This document shows positions 50,001 to 62,000 of a DNA stretch of 64,000 nucleotides, piece after piece. Origin of the DNA: Owenia fusiformis (lineage: Eukaryota; Annelida; Polychaeta; Sabellida; Oweniidae); assembly GCA_903813345.2 (NCBI GenBank), contig CAIIXF020000010.1:17125181-17189180 (forward strand). The letters run 5' to 3'. A model generated the notes under the pieces. That model saw only the letters and a program-made list of their open reading frames with translations, did not search any database and was not told where the DNA came from. The translations under genes and the position numbers were made by a program. The first letter of the stretch is position 1. The number at the start of each line of letters is the position of its first letter.

Positions 50001-53000
50001 CTCATTGAATGTTAACACCTGTCATGGGCAATAATTAGAATATTTAGGCATCAAGAGAAATATAAATTGTTTAAGGATAGCTAGGGGAGATTTCCATTCA
50101 ACCAACTGACACCCGTCATATTGTTCTTTTTTGCAACTAGCTATTGCTCAGATGCAATAAGAATAATTTCCTGATCTAAGATCAAGTGTTATTCTCTTAT
50201 ACATATTTTCATTATATTAAACACATAAACAACTGATTGTCAGATTTATTATCAAACACATGTGTTAAAATTATATTTGGAGAAAAGGCTTCATTATAAA
50301 ACACATGTGTTTATTATTCATGTAAGGTTTTCATTATAAAACACATGTGTTTATTATTCAAGTGGGGTCTTAAAAACACATGTGTTTATTATTCTAGGGA
50401 GGTCTCTATTATAAAACACACATGTTTATTTCACGTAAGGTCTTTATTATAAAACACATACTTTAATTATTGAAGAAAGGTCTTCATTGTAAAACACATG
50501 TGTTTATTATTTTAAGTTTTCATTATGAAATCCATTTTTTGATGATTGAAGTATTAGGTGTTTAATATTACAATATGCATGTGTTTTTGATAAACACCTT
50601 ATCTTAATCTCAATAGAGACCTTCCTTTTGTCGACATGTCCTCTGTCATGCAATGCCAGCCCACAACTTATATGCGATTACCGTACATGAAAGAGTAGCT
50701 CTTGACGCCTAATGAAATAAATTAGCACAATTCTCTACACAGGCATGCTATAACGACGTTTGCCATATCAGCTTTGCAGTTATTAGGACATTATTACTTT
50801 CTTCAGTATTCTCTATGATTTAGGGAATTGATCAGCAAAACCAGCCATGGTGCACTGGGAATTGGAATAACAAATACAAATTGCTTTAAATTGATCATCT
50901 TTTCATATGGAACGATTCAAGATCTAGACAAGTGGAAATCAAGCGCTTCTCATTTGTCAAAACTGCCAATTTTAGAAATGAATTGTTTTCTGTCTCGAAT
51001 GTCCTGAAGAAATTGGTCTTGCATAATTTGTTATGGTAATTCCTAAGAAAATTCCATTTTGTACCTGGGGACTTCTACATTGAATACAAAATAGGTTTAA
51101 AATTTGAATAGAAATAATGTTATATTTGCATGATGTTATTAGTTACAATACAGGAGTCTATTGACATATCAATTAAATTGATTGAATCTATCTTATCAAT
51201 GAACAATGAAAATTATTATATGGGCAAAACAATAGATGTAATACATATTAGCAACATTGTATTATTTTAAGTATGTCAGATAGTATATTATGTATATCAT
51301 GTATTGGATTGTATTGTATTTTGGTTACCACCATATTTTGGCAAGCAATACCCCATTGGTATAAATACAGAGCCAGAGACCTCTCCTTGGCGGAGTCCTG
51401 AGTACATACCACAGCCTTTTTATGTCCCCACCACATAGTGTGGGGCCATATTGTTGGCCTAGGCGTGTTCATCTGTCAGTCCATCCGTCTGTCCATACAT
51501 CCGGCAGTTTTCTCCAAAACCCCTACAGATATCACCTTCAAATATTCAGGGATAACTTATGAGTGCATTCAGATGTGGAAGAAATTTTTTTAACTCGATA
51601 TGTACTTCCTGTCGGCCATTTTGAAGTCAAATGCTAAAATCCTTGTCTGCTAGCTTTAAGAAAAACGGCTTCACAATTGCTTTTAAAACTTTAACATATT
51701 GTTCAGCTCTCTTCATTCTACATCTGATTAGGTTTTGGACCTGTTAGCTCAGTCATGGCAGCCATTTTGAATGTCTTAAGAAAAATTAGCGAAAAGTTGC
51801 ATTTTTAGTTTGAACAACATGTAATCATTGAGGAAAATAAAATGAAATAGATTTGTACAGCATTATGATTTAATCAACAAAAGAACCTCTATTTTCTTCT
51901 TATTGCTCGCGATGTCAGCAGGAACTTGCTCGCGATTTTGAGAATTAACGTTGTCACCGTGTTTATTAATCATTATTATATTATTCTAAACAACATTTCC
52001 TTCTAAAACTTCTATTGAAACACTACACTCAGGAGAGTTACTAAATTAAGTTCTGTATCATGTCGTGCTTTGCTATATCTCTTCAGTATTTCTCCCATGA
52101 TCATACTGGCATTCAAAAACCGTTTATGTAACTTAAGTGAGGAATTAAATCGATGATTCTGTTGTCTTCTGAACTATTTGTTCGCAAATATTTACATTTT
52201 CTTAAACATATGATACTGATACACGTTTGTATTAAAAATGTTGTTGGAATTCTGCTAACAACGTGTGAAATAAGGAAAAAAGAAAAATCGTAACTTTGAT
52301 GTTCTAACGTTTTGTAACCAAAATGAACCGTTTTGGTAACCAGCGTAATCGAGTTGATCACCAGTGACATTGACAGGGTCATCCAATAGTGTTCCATTTG
52401 AGTTTCAGACAGATTCAACTAACACTTTTTGATAAATCATGAAATTAAGTGACTATTGCAAGTTTCTAGCATCGAAGTCAATGGTAATGTGGCCCAAGCA
52501 AATCAAAGACAAACAAGGGTGACATCTATTCTGTAAGCTTTATTCAGCTATACGATTGAATGTACAGATTTCAATGAGGTACAGTGAAACCTGTAGGATG
52601 TAACACCTCTCTGTAAGGAACACCTTTTATGGAACAATTTATATATTATATCCTCTCTATAAGGAACATCAGTCTACAGTAGAAACTGCTATAAGCAGAG
52701 AACCTCTGTTGTAGAACATCTAACTAGTGTCCTGCAACCCATTGGCTCTATGTTAAATAACCTCTGTAAGTGGAAAGTACAAGTAAACACTTTTTCGTAG
52801 CCCCAATGACATTCCGCTTAGATGGATGCAAACTTAACTATTTTGGTCAGTACAGAGTGTGTTCCATTTGTACAGTTACTGCACTTACTATCGCATCTTA
52901 ATGGTCAGTATACACTTCTATCAAGACTTGAAAGTGGATGGGACACAGCCTGGTTAGATTTTTCCAACAGATACATTATTTAACAGACTTGGATTACTTT

Positions 53001-56000
53001 GAAGCCACATGGGCAATTATACTGAGATACACCCAGGGGCCATTCCTGTGTCTCTATAGTGCTTTTAATTACTTCATTGGTAAAATCCAGGCACTTGTAA
53101 TATCCATAGAGTTACAATGATTCTCTCTGTTAAAAGTTCATTTAGGGTCATACTGTCCTGATCAGGTCATAATAAAGGGACCTAATATTACAGGTGCCAT
53201 ATTATATTGTATACAAAGGAGCTGTCTAAGGGCATGAATATACTTCAATGGTATGTCCAATACACAGGGTGAAAATAAACTCTTAATGAAATTGCAGAAT
53301 AGCAAATATTATTATCCTCTAGTTGCCAATAGCGAGTATAGGAGATCAGAATGCTCCAGCATTAATTTGCAATAAAATACAAAGTCTGAGCGAGACTTAC
53401 GTTTTTGCTTGATAATGAACACAATGAATATAAGAACATTTTCGTGATCAAAAGATTCAGTCTTATATCTGAAACTCAGTTTTATTCATCAACTGCATTA
53501 GTTTAATAAATCACTAAATAATATATGTAACATAAATAAGAATTATTTTGGATATAGGATTTCTTATATTTTATTTATTTATATACTAGTATAAATGAAG
53601 CTGAGTGAAACCCCTGGGGGAAAACATACCTATTTACAGTTGTATTTGAATGGATGTTATCACGAAACACAAACTATCTTATACTATATAAGGATCCATT
53701 CCTACATAAGAATTTAACTACAAATCACAGCCTTTTATATTACTGCCAGATGTGGTGACATATTGTTATAGTCTCTAACTTTTTGTGGATGGTGGTTAGC
53801 GGTTGATGTTTGGCAGTTGACAGTTGGCATCTGTAACAAATGGCAGGTGGTGACAATTTGCATGTTATTGCCTTATGTACCAGTTGGTTGCGCACCACTC
53901 ACTCAAACCCCATGCCAAACAAGTTAGTCAGTCTTGTCGTTCTATTCGTTTTAAAAATAGTAATGAGTGAATTACAAAATGTTACAATATCTTTACCCTG
54001 GAAATACAAGATGATTTAAAGCAAATGTAATATCTTATTGTAATATTGATAAGCAAATAGGCAGAGAAAAAAGGTGGGAAATTATGGGTACTAGATTAGA
54101 TTAGACTAGTGTGGTTAGATGCCTTATAAAAAAGAATATGATGGAAAATTGTGTGATTTCTATGATATTATGAATATTGTATATGTTAATGTAACTGCTT
54201 TCAAAAAATAATAAAAAAAAGAATGAAATTTCAGGTTAAAAATAAGTAAATGAATTTATCGTGTAAAAATAGTGCATTCTCAATAGGAGAAAGATTCAAG
54301 CAAGCAATTGAAATACAATAATATCTTTTATGTGATGTCCCTTGATAATATCTATAGCAGAGACATACAATTAAGAGAATTGTAAAAATACTATTAGAGA
54401 ACCTCACCGAGTTGTGATAATTCTACAGTTTATTGACACCTTGTGGATTCTTATAGCCAATACAGTTGTCATGGTAACCAATACATAGACTACAGTAATC
54501 TGACAATACAAGTGCCACAGCTACACAGGCCTTGTTATGATGGTGTTATTTTTATTATTGTGTTTCTTTACTTGAGAATATGACAAATGAAGCGCAGCTT
54601 TATATTTTACATATGACACACATATTGTACATTATATTTTGCATAAATGATTACTAAAAGACAATACCTGCACCATTTAAATCAATGGTATATAATTTAT
54701 TCTTATATGTAGGAGTTAATATTTGGAATCCATTATACATGTACACGTTTGTTCTAAAGATCAATTGTTTTATAGATGGATTAATAGATGGCAGTTGTGT
54801 TTTTTGTCAGATTTGATAAAGTATACAGGGTGTTTCAAAATAAATTATACTGACTTAAACACAAAATAACTATATTAGAGAGATGAAAGAATATTCTTGA
54901 AATTTGGTCATCTGACAGACACATATCATAAACAGTCTTCATTCAGTTCTAGAGAAAAGCCCGTTTCGGTACCATCACCCATACATGTATTTCAATATTG
55001 TACTGAGATATTGTACTGAGATAAACATACAATAACCCTGTGAATGATAAAGAAGCCGCAACCTGTACTATCCCTTGGAATACACATACCAGTTCCAGTG
55101 TTAAGATTGTCTTCATTTATATATTTTCAGTACATATTCTGCATATATTATCGTAAAGAGGGCCAGCGTCAATATGAATTGAGAACAGATACTGAATCTG
55201 AGTGCAATGCCTGGGTCGATGGCATAAAACAGGCAAGGTAAGTTCTTCAAAATTTCAAATAATTTTTTTGATGTAATTTATTAACAAACTCAACAACTTG
55301 CATCAGTATTTAGTATTATTAAAAAGTTATTATTCAGTATTAAGGAAATGGGAGCTGGGTGTCTATCATTGAATATATTTGATTTTATTACAATACTAGG
55401 AAATGTGTCAACATTTACCTTGCATGTAATATACGTATAAATACCTATAAATCTATATATATTTCCTATATCTTCAGTTCAGTAATCTATATATTGTATA
55501 GGTTTTAAAAGTTTTACGAAAATAATCCACTTCATATGTCTAATTTTCTAAATTTCATTTTTTTCTTCCTTATTTAATGAAATGTACTCGATCTTGGTCT
55601 GTATGAATGTTATCAGCTTCTTATATATTAGGTGTTTGTTTTCTCCAGTTTCAGTATTGTCTTAGAACAAAAAGAGCAATTGGAGCAGAAACATCTACAT
55701 CTTTTACAAATCTTGGAGAGTGAGAGGCAGGGAAAATGGCACTATGTACAACAAACTGAGGAACTCACCACTGAAGTTAAGAAACTAAAAAACGAGGTAA
55801 TCATTTCCAGATTCGGCATCAGAACGACCTTTTGTGGGATGTGGGTTCTCTTCATTTTTTAAATGTTTGCTAAAATTGATTAAAAAGTGCAATGAAATGA
55901 GGAGTGGTGCTATTAAAACAAAATGAATTGAGCCTATATCTAAAAGATTTTTTAAAAGAGGGAGTAGTACAAATTTTAACTGAGTGGTGAAATTTGGTTG

Positions 56001-59000
56001 TGGTACAGTTAAATATTGCCTTATTGGGATAAGTTATACTCTTGTGTGTCTTGTCTAATAGTAGGTAGTTACCAGTTTCACCACCAGGTGGCTCATTCGG
56101 GTCAGGTAGCGTGGCGGGTAATGTAGAAAGTTCCCTTTAACTTAAATTACACCTGTTTTAGTGGTTCAATTTTCATATCACCCGTAATGCAAATTAAAAT
56201 ATGTTCAGTAAAACAAAATGTTATCTGTCCAATACAAGAAAAGATATTTCACTTTTTGTGATTTTGTAACATGGGGTCTAAGGGGAATCTCCCCGAATTA
56301 GAATAATTTATTTTCAAAGTTGATAAACAATTTTCGAAATCATATTTCTAGATGTTCTTTTACATGTACATGTAGATTTCAAATATGACATTACTTTGAC
56401 TGATTTTTGAATAAATAATGACGTAAAGCAAGATTATTTCTACTCACATCTAGTCTATTTGAACATATAATTACGAAAAATACAAACATGTTAAAGTATG
56501 TGAACAAACCCTCAGTCTATGTATATTTTTGTGACATGCATATGGCATGTATGCTTCCACACTGGTGTATTTGGACAGCATTACTCTGCTAATGTAGTGT
56601 GCACTGACTCTATTCCAGTTGAAAAACTGTAAAAATGAGCACCGCCCATCCAATCACAAAGTCGATGATGACACGGATGAAAGTGATGAAATTAAGAAAA
56701 TCAAAAAGGTAAACTGTAAAAAGGTAAAAAGACAGGATTTTTTACTTCTGAAAAATCGTGGTCAGGGACTAGGTGAAGTTTTGAACTACCATTGTTGAGC
56801 ATTCACACGTACATACCCAAGTATTCTGTATAACGATGAAACTATAACAAGACAAAGATTCTCCTCTACTTCTATTGACCGCTTGGTTATACTGTTTGAA
56901 AAATTGTTGCTCCAATTTTTTACAAGGAGTATTTAATATATAAAGGATGCATTTTTAATGCAGTCACCTGTGTGATGTAAAAAAGTGTAAGCATCAATAT
57001 TTCACGTAAGCTTAAAAAAGCATCAATATTTCACGTCATGATTATACTCTGAGCTCTACTCTATTGTAAACATAAGCTGCCTTACCATATGAAACACAAG
57101 TCCCTTACAAACAATTGATCCCACAAACAGCTCACAGGATGATCAGTGCATAATTGTTACCCATTTATGATCACCCCTCGTATAATTCTTTGCAATAAAG
57201 CGCCCTCCTTTGTTAATATTCAAATATGCTCTTCATGGTAGTTCAGCGCTGCGTTTTTATGGCATTTATCTTGCGTAACATTAATCCTGTTCACGACCAT
57301 GGTTGATGCATGCACAGTAGACTAGCAAAGCTTTAGCAAATACAGATTGACAGATTTACCCCTACCCCTTGTTGTCACATAATTACATATGGAGAAAATT
57401 TGTGTTTTATTTTCTTCAGTGAAAATTTAACACTAGGGAGGAAAGCACTTTAATAAGTACCCGATGCTCTATATTAAAGATTAATAGTCCTGATGCATGG
57501 AGAGACTGTGTTGTAACCCCTATCTGTATTTGCTATTGGCACGCATGATTGAACCTAGACTAGTGTCACTGTAATGTATCATTAAATCATGTGACTTAAT
57601 GGTAGACAGTAGTGTATAGAGAGGTGGTGGTTTAAGGGGACCAGGTCAAAATGTTGATGTTGTCATAAAATATGATTAATCACATTTCAGGTTGCCCCCT
57701 CCCAAGAAATTGCAATCAAATATTTATTGCATTTTCTGTACCTATTGCTACCTGAGACTAAACACAATGTAACATTGTCTGTCACATAGATTTGTACCAT
57801 GTTATTATAATGCACCTACTATTGTTGAGATGCTCCCTTTGTACTGATTGTGTAATGAGACTTTGATTGTATGATTTCCAAATGCTGTTTGGCATTGCGA
57901 ATTCTGATAGTGCAGTTGCATATATTGGTTGTGCAGTTGCATTATTTTGTTGTGTAATTAAACATTGCGAATTCCAATTGCGCAGTTGAAAACAGGTTGT
58001 GCAATTGCATTATTTGATTGTGTAATTTCCAAACTCTGGTTGACATTGCGAATTCTGATTGTGCAGTTGCATACGCTGGTTGTGCTGTTGCATTATTTGA
58101 TTGTGCAATTTCCAAACTCTGGTTGACATTGCGAATTCTGATTGTGCAGTTGCATACGCTGGTTGTGCCATTGCATTATTTGATTGTGCAATTTCCAAAC
58201 TCTGGTTGACATTGCGAATTCTGATTGTGCAGTTGCATACGCTGGTTGTGCTGTTGCATTATTTGATTGTGCAATTTCCAAACTCTGGTTGACATTGCGA
58301 ATTCTGATTGTGCAGTTGCATATACTGGTTGTGCTGTTGCATTATTTGATTTTGCAAATTTCAAACAATGGTGGCATTGCGTATTCTGGTTGTGCAGTTG
58401 CATTATTTGATTATGCAATTGTCAAACACTGGTTGGCATTGCAAAATCTGATTTTGCAGTTGCATATACTAGTTTTGCAGTTGCATATACTGGTTCAGTT
58501 GCATTTACACTGGTTGTGAAATAACATTCTTTTTGTTGATCAGTTGTAAATTCTAATTGTGTGGCTGAATCACTGTGTATTGCATTTGAATCCTCAGTAC
58601 AGGTTAGTTTATTCCTCTGCAGGTAATTATGTACAGTAAAACCTGTCTAAGTGGAACCCTTTGGTGCCTTTAAAAGTGTTTCAGTTAGGAGGTGTTCTAC
58701 TTATGGAGTTTCGTTTACCAATAAGTAAGTTGATCTTGGGACCCTGGAAATGGTTTCACTTACAAAGGCGTTCCACTTCCAGATGTGTTCAACTTCACAG
58801 GTTTCACTGTACATGTAGATAAATTCTACACTTAAACAAATTCAGTAAAAATAACTTTTGTATGTTCTTTCACGGTATTACATGCTATAATCTAGAATAA
58901 CTATATGTCTATTCCAGGAATACATGTATCTTAGTTAATTGGAATAACAGCATTGGTATTGATTTTAAAATTTAGAATAGAGTAATAGTTTAAGGTGAAA

Positions 59001-62000
59001 TTGCTTATTCCACATGGGCAAATGGGCATTGGGATATTTTCAGTATCCTATATATTATCTTATTATTGTCAATATCTTTCTTTTTGGTGAAAATGATAAA
59101 TTATCAATCGATGCAATTATATATTTACTGACATGTTAGGGGGCATTTCCAAAGATCGATGTCAAAAAGTTAACTGTATTTGAATAGCTATGGGGAAGCG
59201 GGCCATTAGCCTTAAAAGTTGGGTTTCCATCTTTGTTCCCAGGAATTTTATTTGAACAATTTTTATTTGTTAGATATAAACTCGGAATTCTACAGTGAGA
59301 TACAATACAAGAGATAATCTTCTGCTGATACTATATAAAATACAGATTGGAATAATTAAAGAAAAATGACTATTACATATTATGTTAGATGTAGTGTGAC
59401 TCAATGCAGTGATGCATATCAACATTTCTCAGTTATGAGAGGAAGGGTGGGGGTTACATATTAACTGTTCAAATACAGTTAGTACCCATACATTGAACAT
59501 TTGAGATGCTATAACATCTTAAACAACGGCATATGGAATCAAACTGAGATGTGTAGGGTACACTAGAGTACATTACCAGAGTTTTTCAACTAGAAAAATT
59601 CCTTAATCCATTGTAGCAAAGAATTTGTGACAATGAAGTAAAAGAACAATAGACTTCGGAATCCTTAATATTATGACCTCCCACAGTAATATACCCTGAT
59701 ATATGATAAAGAAAAAGACTTCTTACAGGTACAGAGTTTCTTTCGAGGTTGGCTATGTAGACGTCGTTGGAAACAAATTGTAGATGAATACATCAGGTCT
59801 GAACATGCAGAGAGTATGCGTAAGCGGAATAGTATTGTGTTCGGTATGGTGGAGTGTGAAGAAGAATATGTTCAGCAACTTTCTACACTTGTCTCATGTT
59901 TTCTACGTCCTCTCAAGATGGCCGCCAGCTCTAAGAAGCCACCGATTACCCATGAAGATGTCAATTCTATATTCTTAAATAGGTGAGAATGTATCCAGGA
60001 CTCCAGGGTTTGTATAGTCAATACAATGAAAGGCCAGTGGAAACCAAAATTAATTTGACTTTGATTAAATAAATTATGGAAAAACAGGAAATTTCAAAAT
60101 GGCTTTGAAAATTGCTAAAATAGTCAGGAAAAGAAATCATGACAAAAAAGCCAGAAAATGCGGGAATTTACCACTAGAAATGTGTATCATTATGCCCAAT
60201 TTATGGGGATCGTCTATAAAAACTACATGTCCAGTGGTTTGTTTCTGCTTTCCATTGATAAGTTTTCCTTTTTATTAATTTTAAGAATATGAATATTTAG
60301 TTAACTTTAAATTAAATATGATATGGTATATAATGTTTTTCTTTTCAGTGAGACAGTATTATTTTTGCATCAGATATTCTATAAAGGCCTCATGGCTCGT
60401 ATGGAAAACTGGCCAACCCTAGTTCTCGGTAAGTTAACTATGTTTTTATTAACCAACCATTGCTTTGTATATATGTATAGAGGGAAATGTTTGACATGTT
60501 GCTCCTTTTTTCAGGGGATCTATATGAAAAGTTTCCCCCTATATTTGACATGTTGTTCTCTTTATTTTAGGGGATCTATTCGACACATTGTTCACTATAT
60601 TACAGGGGTTCCATTTGACATGTTGATCCCTATATTTCAGGGGATCTATTTGACATGTTGCTCCTTATATTTCAGGGGATCTATTTGATATGTTGCTCCC
60701 TATATTTCAGGGGATCTATTTGACATGTTGCTCCCTATATTTCAGGGGATCTATTTGACATGTTGCTCCCTATATTTCAGGGGATCTATTTGACATGTCG
60801 CTCCCTATATTTCAGGTGATCTATTTGATATGTTGCTCCCTATATTTCAGGGGATCTATTTGACATGTTGCTCCCTATATTTCAGGGGATCTATTTGACA
60901 TGTTGCTCCCTATATTTCAGGTGATCTATTTAACATGTTGCTCCATATATTTCAGGGGATCTGTTTGACATGTTGCTCCCTATATTTCAGGGGATCTATT
61001 TGCCATGTTGCTCCCTATATTTCAGGGGATCTATTTGATATGTTGCTCCCTATATTTCAGGGGATCTATTTGACATGTTGCTCCCTATATTTCAGGGGAT
61101 CTTTTTGACATGTTGCTCTCTATATTTCAGGGGATCTATTTGACATGTTGCTCCCTATATTTCAGGGGATCTATTTAACATGTTGCTCCCTATATTTCAG
61201 GGGATGTATTTGACATGTTGCTCCCTATATTTCAGGGGATCTATTTGACATGTTGCTCCCTATATTTCAGGGGATCTATTTGACATGTTGCTCCCTATGC
61301 TGGGCATATATCAGGAGTATGTACGCAATCATCATTACAGTTTGCAAGTTCTGGCTGAGTATAAACAAAAGCTGGAGTTCAATTCCTTGCTCAAACGATA
61401 CGAAGAGAAACCAAGCTGTGAAGGGAGATCCTTAGAAACCTTTCTTACATATCCTATGCACCAGGTAAATTTTTTTATTAATTAAATAAATGATAATTAT
61501 CAATGAAATGATGGAGGATAGTGGTGGATTTCTGGAGAGCTGCAAAGTACGTATGAGCATGGGCCACTCTTAAAATTACTTGTAGTTTTCATGATCCCAT
61601 CGAATGAGGTTAGGGGGATGTAGAGAATCGCTCCATCCATCCATCCATCCATTCATCCTTCCATCCATCCAACTGTCTGGGCAAAAACTCAAATACTGTT
61701 AGACTAATATTGTTTTTTATATTATATGCCTCATGTGAGTACAAGTTATGCTCGAAAGCTGATTTTCTTTATTGATAATAACTTCACTGTTTTTACTATA
61801 TTCTAGATACCTCGCTATATAATCACCCTACATGAGCTTTTGGCTCACACTCCGCATGACCATGTTGAAAGAAAAAGTCTTGAGTTTGCCAAGAGTAAAC
61901 TGGAAGAATTGTCACATGTAAGTACCTTTTTATCATACTTTTTCAATGGGATACTGTATAAGTTGTATTTAATCCGAGTGGTTAATATGCCAAATGGTCA

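Noticed and set aside
52113-52418. 101-codon minus-strand ORF
   Set aside because: No recognisable domain, no splice or repeat support, composition as expected from AT-rich DNA.
58010-58519. Overlapping 60-111-codon ORFs on both strands
   Set aside because: Exact 83-bp periodicity explains them; the unit is not a multiple of three.
60323-60688. A 121-codon ORF
   Set aside because: It covers RasGRF exon 6, reads through its donor and continues in the wrong frame into the 35-bp array.
60490-61290. CRISPR array (regular 35-bp spacing)
   Set aside because: There are no unique spacers; whole units are repeated, and the setting is a eukaryotic intron.
61250-61435. ORF beginning in the array and running into exon 7
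   Set aside because: It is the frame produced by choosing the acceptor one unit too early and ends in a premature stop; not a separate gene.
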